From Phymatolithon calcareum (Eukaryota > Rhodophyta > Florideophyceae > Hapalidiales): a stretch of 64,000 nt of DNA. Under the pieces are notes generated by a model. It was not told the DNA's origin, made no database searches, and worked only from the letters and a program-made list of their open reading frames with translations. The stretch spans positions 248,001 through 312,000 of the forward strand of contig OZ345380.1 in the NCBI GenBank assembly GCA_977006965.1, written 5' to 3'. Shown in pieces: positions 31,362 to 41,178 of the stretch; positions within the stretch are counted from its first letter, which is position 1, and each line of letters begins with the position of its first letter. The position numbers and the translations under genes are program-made.

Positions 31362-31688
31362 TCAATCAGTAGTGGCCGACATCTTAGAGGCTTTATCCAA
31401 CTGCATCTCGAGATCCAACGTCTGCGGTGTCTTCAACTTGCGTACTTTAACCTCGGCACCCTTTGACATTAAGTCAGCAACAAGCTTAGATGACATTAAA
31501 TTAGTGTCAGCTCGGCTGTCGGCACACGTCTCACGTGTCACTGCACCAGCGAAAGTTTCCATCAAGAGAGTACTGTTATTCTTCACTTTCTCCTGTGGTA
31601 TGCACGTGTTTGAAATTGTCTTAGCTCTTTTCTTCCTCGAATAATAGTCCTTAATAAGCTTTTCGGCCTCCTCAGGAGTTGTGTCCAT
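31362..31688 (-). pseudogene. Ty3 protease region
   Basis: The stretch ETCADSRADTNLMSSKLVADL has the layout of an aspartic-protease flap and active site (normally D-S/T-G-A), but the Gly is replaced by Arg (DSRAD). Loss of this Gly should abolish activity. It lies between gag-like and RT sequences, as expected. Confidence 0.55.
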
Positions 31689-32081
31689 GCATTATGTCTT
31701 CACGTAGTGACGCAGTCCCTTCTCTGCACACTTCCAGTTCAAACAAAGTGGTTTGTTTGAAGTGCTCTCCTTTGGTGCACTTTTAGGCTTGAAAGTCTTT
31801 CCTGTGCCGTTTTTAGTGGCCTCTTGCCACGGCTTAGTCATACTCTGAGGCTGAAACTTGTCTTGGATTACTGCCTCCTTGAATAATACCCCAATATACT
31901 TCTTTAAGTCTTTCTTGAGACCGCGTTAGTACTCGAGGTGTTGAGCCATAGCCTCCTTTAGATGCTCGGGAAAAAGACGTGTCTCCAATATTTTCAGCGT
32001 TTTCTCCGGAATGTCGACTTTGTACGTGTCATAGCCAACTGCATCCAGACGCCCGAAAACATCGTTGCAGTATGCCAATAT

Positions 32082-32468
32082 TTATGATTTAGGGTCTTCA
32101 ACGCTCATTGGGATTCGCACGTGCTTGAGAGCAGCATTGATGACAAATAGGTTTACATCATCCCCGTCTTCTCGCTTCACCAAGCTCTTCACATATATCT
32201 CGATATGTTCCGATGTTAGGTCATCAAAGGGAACACTTGGTGCAATAGTGTCAAACAGTCCCACGAAATGCATATTATGCACCATATTCCTGTCCTCAGA
32301 AATTTTGTACGAAGCCACAGACATGCTTGGTACCTCCTTTTGTTTCTCGCGAACGTCGTCTTCATACCTTGCACGGTCCTTCAGAAAGGCCGCGACTTTC
32401 TTCGGGTCAACGCTCTTTAACACCGGGTGTATAACTGGCTGAAAGATTTGCAACTTGCCTTTGGACAT
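32082..32468 (-). pseudogene. Ty3 gag-like ORF fragment
   Basis: A 128-residue frame begins MSKGKLQIFQPVIHP just inside the 5' LTR and ends at a stop near 32082. Position and lack of enzyme motifs suggest gag. No CCHC knuckle is visible in it. More gag-like sequence may lie at 31690-32080 in other frames. Confidence 0.45.
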
Positions 32469-32591
32469 CCTCTCTTACTCTTGCTTCGCCTTCCATGTTA
32501 TCGGTGTACTTTGCGCCTGACCGTAATGTCACTATATAACGTATCAACTTAAAATTTCATGTGAAATTCTCAGGCCAGAAAGAATTTTCTT

Positions 32592-32937
32592 TAGACTCAG
32601 AAGTTGAAATCGACTGATTCACGGGATCAGCGTAGTCCTCCGACGTTGGGCCCAACGGTTCCTGGTTTTCAACTGATAAAGTGATACCTTTATTCTCACC
32701 AACTGAGCGTGTAGACTTGGTATTTATACTCTTCGGGTGGCAAACTCCATCTTTTTGGGTTTCCCTATCAGGATTACACTACAAATTACGTGGATTGCTA
32801 CAGTAGTGTTCACGCAATGATTCAAGTTCTGTGTTCGCGGTAGACTGTGCTCCCGATTACAGGCAATGGTATTCAAAATGGTACCATCCCGTTCAGAGGA
32901 AACGTGCCGTGAGCCAGATGACCGCATGGGTCCTCAC
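32592..32937 (-). repeat. 5' LTR of the Ty3 element
   Basis: About 346 bp, matching 27808-28258 without the nested insertion. On the element strand it begins TGAGGACCCATGCGG and ends GAGTCTA. No standard TGG primer-binding site lies directly inside it. The first TGG is about 15 bases in. Confidence 0.85.
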
Positions 32938-33776
32938 AGCTTAGTGCGGCTTTCGACCCGCCGTCAGCAGCGTGAGCAGTTGTGGAGAGTGCATTGTTGT
33001 GCATAGGCAGTGGTGCCAGAGTTCAAGCATGAGCTGTAGCCTTTCGAAAAAATTAGAGCGTCCTGCACAGTGTTGTGGAAGTGAGACGCGGGCAGAGCGC
33101 CCTGTTAAATTTAAGAAGGCTACTTCATCGTTCTTGGTGCTTCGCGTTAGCGTTTCTCGACGGGTTTACAGGCTCAATATCCCAGGCGTTGGCGATTCTA
33201 TGGTCTGCCACTTCTAAATATATATGACGGGCAGCTAGAGGAATTGCCTGTTACGCAGATGCCAATATCTGTCCAAGTGAATACATAGAAAGGAAATATT
33301 CGATATTGAGAGCATGTGGTCATCCTTTAGGATTTCTGTTCTAAATATTCATAGAATTATTCCGTTTCCCCCCGCACAACTCGTCCTCGGGACACTCCCG
33401 TCAAAAACTTTTGAGGCAGATTAGCCGCATCGGAGAGTATTGGTCAACTTCGTTAGTGAAATTGTCTACAGCGTGTTCCGGATTCCAAGAACACAGCAAT
33501 CGTTGTTCTCTGTACGAACTTTCATTGAATAAGCTAATCCACACTCCCAGTTTCCCATTCCGCCGTTTCGCCGCGAGATGAAAGTGAAAACCGAATTCTT
33601 TGTTCAATTCAAAAATATGAGACAAATGGCCCCAAAGAACAAATGCTTTCACTCAAGGCATTCCAAAAGTGTAGAGAGAACGGAAGACCGATTGGACCAA
33701 GCGAAATCTCTGAGCTTTGAAACGCTATCGACAAGGCCGCCGGCAGGGCAGAAGATAAAAACAGTATGGACAAAGA

Positions 33777-34232
33777 TTGAAGGAAATTGAATCATCACTA
33801 ACAACTTCAGAGCAAAAACTGGCCGCTCTAGGAGATCTATGCCAGCAGCCCGCAGGCAGTGGAGATGGCTGCCAAGCAAGATGGGAATTACAAGAGCTGA
33901 AAGACAGGATTGCGGTCCTGGAAGGCAAGTCAAACTCCACGGAGAACAAGATGCTAATCTTAGAAGCAACTGTCAGAACCTTGATGGAAGAAAACCGAAG
34001 ACTACGCCGGGGTGCTCCCGGTGCTATGGATGACTCATCAACGGTCGAATCGCCCCACGGAGAGGAGCATGGTACAAGCTCGAAAGAATACCATCCAGCA
34101 GAGAAAGCTCAACCAGCAACGCCGTATCGAGATGCAGCATTGAGAACTCTCACCGACCAAGTGTCCAAGAAAGGGCAGACGAACTTGCCACAAACGAGAA
34201 ATCAAATACAGGAATTCTTAAACGACCTGTAA
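33777..34232 (+). CDS. LINE-A ORF1-like protein, coiled-coil part (151 aa)
   Basis: The frame has heptad-like hydrophobic spacing in WELQELKDRIAVLEGKSN through ILEATVRTLMEENRRLRR (residues about 38-85), then a Ser/Thr/Pro-rich linker. ORF1 proteins of many LINEs trimerise through such coiled coils and bind RNA. A downstream frame (34292-34888) may be the rest of ORF1 after a frame break. The start is uncertain, since the first ATG may lie upstream. Confidence 0.55.
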   Translation: MKEIESSLTTSEQKLAALGDLCQQPAGSGDGCQARWELQELKDRIAVLEGKSNSTENKMLILEATVRTLMEENRRLRRGAPGAMDDSSTVESPHGEEHGTSSKEYHPAEKAQPATPYRDAALRTLTDQVSKKGQTNLPQTRNQIQEFLNDL

Positions 34233-34291
34233 GGCCAACCCGTGAACGAGACGAGGAGTAACAAAAGAAACTGTACCACTTTACTGACAAG

Positions 34292-34888
34292 ATGGGCAGT
34301 TTCATGCCACGCCAGGGACCAAAACCAAAAATGGTCGCATTGTACTTTCGAGGGCTCCGAAAAGCTCCACGAAACGAAATTTCACAATCTGTGAAAGAAC
34401 TACTCAGCAAAAGTACAGTACACCATATATCGTTCATAGGAACCGCGGTAATGGAAGTTCTAACCGAAACACGAGAATGTGACCACACTGTTCCCCTTGT
34501 GAAGGAAGCAGGACTAATTTGCATGTACAATTTTAACATATTCGAAAACGGCAAGAAGAAAAAACAAGCTGCAGAATCGGAACGATCGTTGGAGAGGCAT
34601 GGAGCAAGAACAAGGACGCGCACAAGGTACTTCTTGCCCGTTTTAACAAATTACCGTGCGAACGAATGGTACAAAGGCTTGGAAAGAACAGCTGACCGCA
34701 GAATCAGAGCCATCGACGTAGACAAGATTCATAAACTCGAACAGTTTCCTCGGAGGGCACCTGCTCCATCCAGAACTTCGAAAAATCATCGCAAAAGAAA
34801 AGGCTGCCCCGGTCAAGAGTGTAAAAGAAACAGTGGGTGCAGCAGAGACGGAAGAGTCCGAGTCCGCAAATGGCTGCCCACTTGGTGA
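34292..34888 (+). pseudogene. LINE-A ORF1 continuation (198 aa, frame-broken)
   Basis: Contains PKMVALYFRGLRKAPRNEIS and AGLICMYNFNIFENGKKKK, which look like a globular nucleic-acid-binding region. It is in a different frame from 33777-34232 and lies between ORF1 and the endonuclease. No named domain can be assigned with confidence. Confidence 0.4.
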
Positions 34889-35089
34889 GTCAGGAGAAAG
34901 TTCATCGACCAGTAGAGAGACCCCAATAAGCGGGACTGGCGGTTACGAGCAAGAATTAGAGCACTCAGACAAATAGGCGACCAAGAAGCCCCAATATCTC
35001 ATTGGAGACCCAGACAAGGATGAAACACCTGAAACTCCGATCGCAAAATCAGAGCAAGCCATATTCCAAAATAGTTTTTAACAAATATT

Positions 35090-35602
35090 GGAGAATTGCA
35101 ACAATGAATATGGGGGGGTTCTCTCGAGACCCCCGAGTACCTTCGGAAGTTGGAACATAACCACGTCGTCGACGTGATTGGACTCACGGAAACAAATTTG
35201 AGGTCTGAAGCACGCATCTGGACAGAAATGTTCAAAATGAATGCCCCCAGACCGGAGCCCGTCACAAAAGATGGCCCGAACCACCAAAATTCCTCGAGTC
35301 GCAGACTCGGATCCGCGAGAAACTTTGGAGGCGTATCACTTGCCTTCCGAAGAGGATGTGGAGTGAAGCTTGTCTTCAAGTACGCAAAGATTCATTATCA
35401 AGTCCTCATTGCTCAAGTAGGAAAATTGAAAATTGGGGTGGTATACATGTCACCTAAATCAACACGCCAAGAAACAGAAAAGTGTCTTTCGCTCATAAAT
35501 AGACATGCAAGAGGCCAGGACATTATCTGCGGAGACTGGAATGCAAGACATAAGTCATGGGATGAGAAATCCAACAGAAGAGGAAACCATGTCGTCAAGT
35601 GA
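35090..35602 (+). pseudogene. LINE-A APE-type endonuclease domain
   Basis: VIGLTETNLR (TE box), FGGVSLAFRRG, LKIGVVYMSPKS and IICGDWNARHKSWDEKSNRR follow the order of apurinic-type endonucleases in LINEs (ET...; GG..; Y.P; GDxNA; LxxxSDH region lost). It nicks target DNA to prime reverse transcription. The frame begins upstream at about 35100 (MNMGGFS...-like) with a frame break, and ends at a stop where the SDH motif should follow. Confidence 0.75.
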
Positions 35603-36413
35603 GCGGAAGAGAAACGGTGGACGATAAAAAACACTCGGGTCCGACCTTGGAGATCAAGAAGTACGGGAGTAATATCGACTTTTTCGCGACAAAAGGAATA
35701 ACTACTTCAACCATGAGCTCTCCGGAAGACATTTGGGTAGGAAGCGCACAGCACAAACCAGTTTGAACGCGTCTCAGAAGTCGGCAAGCCCAAGACCCCT
35801 CCCAGTCTAGAAGACCATTCAGAATGCGAAACTGGACTGATAAGAAACAAAGGATCTCGGACAAGGAACAGATGAGAGGTCTCATTGAAGACTTGAAAAA
35901 CTGCACCTCCGCCGAAAAATTGGAGAGTATCTACAAGAAAATAGTTGACCTTGGAGGGAAGGCACGTAAAGACTCAAAAGTCTAAAACGTTTCCCGCAGC
36001 TACAACAAGGAGCTTCATGCGATTATCGAAAGCCTCGAAAAGTGCAAAACCTCAAGAAAGCTGCATAAGACATATAGAAAATTGTTAAAACTTGATGTGA
36101 GCCTTGGAGAACAGGTAAGCGTATTCCGGCACGTTACAAATCATTCTGGAGCAATGAGCTCGAAAAACTGGCCCTGAGACGAAAGAAACTCTACAGAAGA
36201 GCCAGAAGGACCCAAAGGCCTGAAGACTGGGGACTATACCACGATTGTAAGTACCAAATACGGACAAAGGTAAACAAGCGGAAGAATGAGCAGTATCAAG
36301 AGTATATATCTGAGCTCGAGGAGAAGGACGGACAAACTGCCCTGAAACAGCTAGCCAGGATGAGGAAGACAATCAGAAGACGAACGGCAAGAAATAAGAT
36401 GACCTGAAGACCA

Positions 36414-38253
36414 ATGAACTGTACCAGATTCTCTGCTCATATATCGAAAACATGCCATAGTCTCAGAAAGTGGCGACCTGGGCTAAGCAAGTTGACATGT
36501 CCTGAAGACGTGAGGGATGCAATTGAAGCAGCCATCCAAAGATCGTTAAATAGAAAGGCACCCGGCCTGGACGAAGTTAAGGCAGAGATGATGAAATGCG
36601 ACTAGTTCGATCACCGCGGTAATCCCACAGTAAACACCCAACACTGATTTCCTTCAAAGGGGTGCTCTGTTGAATGTCAACCTTAGGCACCTTAAACGTG
36701 TTGCTCTTTCTCCTATGTAAAGGATCCCTGGTAGCTTGCCTTCAATAGGAATCTTCATTGATCTGCCTTCTTCTTCCTTTTCCCATACCTTAATTGTTTC
36801 TTCTCTCCCCCTCTTCTTTGTGACAGATCCCTCCTGGGCTTTCTGAAGGGCTTGTCGTAAGTCTTCATACATCTTGAGATATTCAATATCCTTCATTGAT
36901 TCCTTTACGTCCTCATCTCTGCCAACGTACTCTTCTGTTTCTTCAAGGCGCTTTTTGTGTCTTACCAGGCTTAATGCAAACCTTTCTGCTTGATGACGTC
37001 TCCTCATCTTTGGTGGTCCCAGTCGACACAGAACTCGCATTCGGTCCCGGCGGTGTTCGGCATACTTTCCGAAAATATTCTTGTAGAACAAGCCCTCTGC
37101 CGACTCGATTGCCGAGAGCAATCGATTTGTCATTGGAGTAACGTGTAACGCATACTCCCATTTCGGGATAATTAGCGACTTAAAGATCCTGATGCATGTC
37201 TCCGGTTTGAATCCTCGAACATTCACTCCAAGCTCCCGAAGCTTATGTATGCATCCTGCAGCATTTCGAACTATTGCTATGGCCGTGTCATCTGTAACAC
37301 CCTTTTTATTCATGCTTACCCCAAGATACGAGAGTCTCCAGGCTTGATATAGTTCTCGTCCCGCCAAGTAAAACGTGTGCTTCTGAAGTCCTTTGTACTT
37401 AAGAACTTCACTTTTTACTGGTTTTGTGTTCCATTTCATGCCTTTTTCGCTTGTCCAACTGGTCACTATATCAAGAAGTTTCTGCATTCCTCGTCCTGTC
37501 TTTGCTTGAAGCGAACCGAATGAGACAAGTACTGCCTCCCGAGGTCTGTGCCATGGCCGAGTTATTTCTGGCACCGTCATGGGTTTCAACAATTGGAGAT
37601 ACCGACAACAAGTGGTTTATAGTCGACAGAGGTGTACCACAGGGGTCCCCCCTCAGTCCGAGTCTGTACAACATTTTTTTATGGATGAGTTCGCCGAGCG
37701 TGTGAGCGAGGTTCCGAGCACATGGGCAGAAGTCCCCGCTGCCTTATTCGCAGACGACGTTCTTCTGTCAGCGAAATCACCCACTGCATTGCAAGGCATG
37801 TTAGACATAGCTACTCGTTGGGCCGAAGAGCGCGGTATGACATGGAATACGAAACAAGGAAAAAGCGAGATCCTAGAATCAGAGGAAACAGCAAGCGAGA
37901 CATTCAGACTTGCGAACATGGTCCTGACGCACGTCTCGGAGGTCACGTATCTCGAAGTATCCCTTGGACCCGAAGGAATATCAGACAAGAAAATGATGCA
38001 ACGGCCGAGGAAGGCAAGGTCCGCCGTGTACGAGTTGCGTACACTTGGAATATTCAAGAAAGGGCTGACCATCGAAAAGTGCATCAAGGTGTGCAAGGCA
38101 CTAATCCAGCCACGTTGGGAATACGCAATGCATCTCACTCCATGGACAGAAGATATTGCGAAGGCCGCCAAGGAAGTTGAACAAACGTTCTTCACTCAAG
38201 TGTTTGGCCCTCTCTCTAGAGGCAGGTCAGATAGACTCCGAATTCTGTGCTGA
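36414..38253 (+). pseudogene. LINE-A reverse transcriptase, interrupted
   Basis: RT start: RKAPGLDEVKAEMMK (to about 36600). The sequence between this and LEANRMRQVLPPEV (about 37505) is replaced by an antisense LINE, and about 100 RT residues are missing. Then RGVPQGSPLSPSLYNIF (37630-37680), a T-run frameshift near 37675-37681, and AALFADDVLLSAKS (FADD box), NTKQGKSEIL, RWEYAMHLTPWT. It ends at TGA (38251-38253), where the 9567-10179 copy has CGA in RLLCRIQ. Confidence 0.8.
36604..37592 (-). mobile_element. Antisense LINE (third related family) nested in the LINE-A RT
   Basis: The minus-strand frame 36654-37592 is open for 312 residues, of which about 280 belong to the nested element (up to about 37503). 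It covers WNTKPVKSEVL, LSYLGVSMNKKGV, PKWEYALHVTPMT, AEGLFYKNIFGKYAEHRRDRM and ends FNRAPL. This is the post-catalytic part of an RT related to LINE-A and LINE-C, with neither the GRFP ending nor a recognisable tail. It either inserted with a deletion of host RT sequence or got there by an inversion/recombination. No TSD was found. Confidence 0.65.
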
Positions 38254-38339
38254 ATCCAAGCACAAAGGAAAAAGAAAAGAGGTACATACAAAAGCCGCTT
38301 GAGAGCAGAAACAGCCAAAAGCTCTAGTCTACCAGGAAC

Positions 38340-38820
38340 GACATTGTCGCTATGGAAAACAGGGAACCGTTTGTGGAAGTAACCAAGCAAATTCAAGCAA
38401 AACAGTCTGCCGAAATGCTTAGATCAAATTTCCGTACAATGGAAGGAGATCGTATCGAATTGAAGAGGAAGAAGAGAATCCCGTATGACAAGATGAGAGA
38501 ACTACCAGCAATCCTCAAACTCCCGAAGGTGAAGCACAGGAAATTAGGCTTCAGTGTATCTGCGGAAGATTTCCGCAGGTGTCGGAAAAAAGCATGGTGG
38601 AAAAATTTGGAAACCGAGCTCGACTGCATATGGAAACGTTGGAAAACAACCTGTCAGGATATGAACTGAAAGGAGAAAAAAGACTGGACACCGAGAAAGC
38701 ACTTAATGAGCTCTTGCTGTTCAGCAAGACCATCATCGAGTGCATGGAAAACGAAGAAGGACTGCTCTTAATCAAAAAAGAAAAGTTAAGTAGATGTCCC
38801 TTAGGACAAGAAGCCTATTA
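38340..38820 (+). pseudogene. LINE-A C-terminal domain (frameshifted)
   Basis: AMENREPFVEVTKQIQAKQS ... LPAILKLPKVKHRKL continues in the next frame as EKSMVEKFGNRARLHMETLE ... ALNELLLFSKTIIE. It matches 9567-10179, where it is in one frame. The frame break is at about 38555-38590, near CGRFPQ. Confidence 0.75.
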
Positions 38821-39012
38821 GCGGGAACACGAATAGCGAACCCACAAGAACACCACATAGTAGGTAGCAAAATCTAGGTTCCAAACTTTCCCCACCGCTT
38901 ATGGCAGACGGTAGGTTTCAACGGTCTACACACTGGAAGGTAGCAACTGAGGCAGCCTTGCCCGTATATTCGTAAGATTGTGAGGCTTTTAAATAAAGTT
39001 CAATTGAAAAAA
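38821..39012 (+). other. LINE-A 3' UTR and poly(A)
   Basis: Noncoding. Ends GGCTTTTAAATAAAGTTCAATTG followed by an A run next to the TSD. The same trailer, in reverse, is at 9354-9546 and 17208-17398. Confidence 0.7.
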
Positions 39013-39340
39013 ACTCAAGGCATTCCTCTCTCTCCAGCTATGCATCCGGCATAACCGTGTGGATCGCTGTCCGCACCGTCTCTAAATCGTGCAATGCAAA
39101 AAGCGCGGCGTCGGATATGCTCTTGATGATCACGAACGGACTCTCGCAATTGCGCCGCTGCGAGCCACTAGCGCAGAATCAATCTCGTCCAGAAGCGTGG
39201 GATGCGAGGTCGAAAACTTACGAGCAAATATCGCACCGCTTCTCATCAAACCATGATGTAGTTCGGGACCCGGCAGCCCATCAAGAAACGCGGGACGGGC
39301 AAAGGCAGTGGTAGGATTGCTCCACACTATGTGACGGAGA

Positions 39341-39456
39341 GCGTCCTGCTACTGGAAATCGGGGAGTAGATACTATCCACTTCCCGATTTCCAGTAGCAG
39401 GACGCTTTCCTACCTTGCTCGCACTATCCACTGGATAGTGCGAGCAAGGTAGGAAA
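39341..39456. repeat. Compound inverted duplication (two adjacent hairpins)
   Basis: 39341-39363 is the exact reverse complement of 39383-39405 (23 bp). Immediately after, 39406-39430 is the exact reverse complement of 39432-39456 (25 bp). Segment B has only the simple forward sequence (about 21283-21337). The two reverse pieces are present in swapped order. Confidence 0.9.
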
Positions 39457-39901
39457 ATAATGCTCGACGGATGCAAGCGAATTTGCTAGAAGCGCAAGAA
39501 GGCGACGTGCGTTCCCGGAGTCCACAGCGTGCGCCACAAAGTCCGGCGAGAGAATTACCCAGACCTCGGCTTTCTTCAGGGGCAGGACCTCGGGATGGGC
39601 GGCCGGATGCGGTACATGCATAGCCCCGGATCTGTGTGCATGGTGGCAAAGCGGCGCTCGCAGAACCAGCTGTCAGACAGCGTGGACTTTTGTGTCTGAA
39701 AGAAATTCAATCCCGTCAGGGCCGGCTCTGAGAGCAGTGCGCGTATCGACGATGCGGATACGAGGGGTAGTCAGATGTGGAGATGTTGATGCAGAACGAC
39801 CACGGCACTCGTGAGCGTTCAACAAGAAGTATGGAGATCGCGTTCAAGGCGGCCAAGAGCATTGATACGCCGGCGTATGCGACCAGATGTGACGGTACGA
39901 T

Positions 39902-40774
39902 GCGAATGACATACCTTGTAAAAAATAATTCACATTTAAATGTTTTCGAATATGTATTTATATTTATTTATTCAACTGCAATCTGTTAGATAAATAATTC
40001 ATTCATAGCCTCGATAGAATAAAATAATTTATTTTTGCAGGAGGGAGAATACTTTTAGAATTACTCTCCGTGTCTGCTTCTGAAGGTTCTCGTACTTCTC
40101 TTTTCTATTACTACTAATGTTGCTCCCAAATAGAACATGTTTTCTTGCCTGCGTAACGTTGCAGCATTACACTAACTTGATTGATATCAATAGTACGTGT
40201 CTCGCTTGTAGACTACAACCGTTGTAGTCTAGCATTGTGCGAGATCCGCATTTCGAGACCGGCATCTCAAAAATACAAGACAAAGGAATTGAGTAGATGA
40301 CAAGTCAAGAGAAAAAAGCAACAGATTCTCTGAAAGTAGTCTCTGTGGATTCTGAAACAGTTACGACAGTGGACAAGGACTCGATGTCTTTTGCAGACGA
40401 GGCATTGAAGAAACGCAGGCTGTCTATAAATCGTTCCGGATATTTGGACCTTCGTTTCATATTGCCTACTTCCAACATCGTTGCACGGTTCTTCTCCAAA
40501 GCTGGATACACTCTGAATAAGCGCAGGAAGAGTCTGTCTCCAGCGAACCTTGAGATGCAGCTTTTTCTACATATGAATGCAGACCTGTGGTGCATCCAGG
40601 ACGTAAGTGTGATAATGGAATGAGAATATATTCCAATAATTCATATTTACTTTTGACCCTCTCCGTGAATAAATTAATTATGCATTTGACTTTCTTGATT
40701 AAATAATCTATTCTTACGCGAAAGTGAGCTGTGAATATATTGAAAATGAATTATTTTCAAGGTATGGCGAATGT
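39902..40774 (+). mobile_element. Short hAT element (857 bp) with 8-bp TSD
   Basis: GCGAATGA (39902-39909) and GCGAATGT (40767-40774) flank an element with ends CATACCTTG and CAAGGTATG. The TIRs match further as AAAATAATTCA with one indel. Segment B is uninterrupted here (GATGCGAATGTGATGCGGG, about 21812-21830). It keeps only the hAT dimerisation region. Confidence 0.9.
40297..40623 (+). pseudogene. hAT transposase C-terminal dimerisation domain fragment
   Basis: The stretch FILPTSNIVARFFSKAG, then LNKRRKSLSPANLEMQLFLHMN and ADLW is the conserved hATC block (normally VLPTSSxxERLFSxAG...RRxxLxxxxxExLLFLxxNxxLW). The 108-residue frame starts with an ATG but is far too short for a transposase, so the element depends on another copy for movement. 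Confidence 0.75.
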
Positions 40775-41178
40775 TGTGCAGGTACATGGCGAGCAGTGTT
40801 TTCGCAAGTGAATCGCGATGCGCGTGTGGAATTTTCGGGTCGAGATCAACGGCATACACGAATACGCACTAAGGTTCGCCACCGCATTACCGAGGGCGGC
40901 GCCACGCCTGATGCGCATTGATTTTTGCAGTGTGAGCACAGGGCGCATGCGCACAGAAGATGTGGCTATGGGACCGGGCTCAACGAGAAACAGGCCAGGT
41001 CGAAAAGCGTGACTGGATGTACGCTTTCCAGGTTTCTGATGATTCAACGTAGCTCTTGTGATTGATATTCACCTTAACATCTAGCAGTATTAATCGAATA
41101 GCTGGGACAATGGGATATAAGAGGTAATTGGTACAACTATAAGTAAGCATGTGTTAGCTGTGCTGAGCCTGTTGCTAA

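Larger units (their letters stand above)
27803..32942 (-). mobile_element. Ty3/gypsy LTR retrotransposon with chromodomain (5.1 kb, TSD AGCTT)
   Basis: AGCTT at 27803-27807 and 32938-32942 flanks the element. It interrupts the membrane gene exactly between CCAGCTT and AGTGCGGC, which are adjacent in copies C and D. LTRs are 27808-28258 and 32592-32937. Read on the minus strand, the order is gag-like, protease, RT, RNase H, zinc-binding integrase, GPY/F-like and chromodomain, the chromovirus order. Many stops and frameshifts and diverged LTRs (about 9 differences in the first 77 aligned bases) show it is old and inactive. Confidence 0.9.
25942..33018 (-). pseudogene. Multi-copy membrane protein, copy B, broken by two insertions
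   Basis: Pieces of the 7-helix protein are recognisable: helices 1-5 at 27195-27782, part of the loop at 26950-27064 and helices 6-7 with the tail at 25942-26470. A LINE-C sits in the loop (26478-26947) and a 5.1-kb Ty3 element interrupts codons near residue 26 (27803-32942). The first residues lie beyond the Ty3 element at 32943-33018, where the start codon ATG has become CTG (33016-33018, minus strand). Frameshifts occur near 27245. It is the only clearly dead copy of the four. Confidence 0.85.
20085..33090. repeat. Tandem large unit, copy B (partner: C, 33100-46962)
   Basis: GTTAAAATCAAGAAGG at 20081 begins a series that recurs from 33105 (GTTAAATTTAAGAAGG): an anonymous stretch, the GT14 gene, the anonymous unit and the membrane-protein gene, in the same order and orientation. 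The end of B (membrane-gene 5' flank, to about 33090) runs straight into the start of C, so the copies are in tandem. B carries an extra SINE, a TTC element, two LINE-C copies and a Ty3 element. Confidence 0.7.
33651..39026 (+). mobile_element. Full-length LINE-A (5.35 kb) with 14-bp TSD and poly(A)
   Basis: ACTCAAGGCATTCC at 33651-33664 and 39013-39026 flanks the element. Segment B has the empty site at about 20629-20645 (GTCACTCAAGGCATTCCTCTC). The order is a coiled-coil ORF1, an APE-type endonuclease, RT and a C-terminal GRFP domain, then AATAAAG and a short A run. Frameshifts and a stop (TGA at about 38252) break ORF2. An antisense LINE replaces part of the RT. Confidence 0.9.
39130..40990 (-). 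pseudogene. GT14 glycosyltransferase, copy C, fragmented
   Basis: Homologous to 21103-22250. The C-terminal part is readable in 39130-39340 (HPTLLDEIDSALVA). Residues around EALPLKKAE, WVILSPDFVAHAVDS and VEHYFPTLLALSS lie at 39424-39621. An 857-bp hAT interrupts it (39910-40766), and the N-terminal part resumes at 40775-40990. A compound inverted duplication (39341-39456) and many frame changes destroy it. It preserves the unshifted frame that is lost in copy B. Confidence 0.75.
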
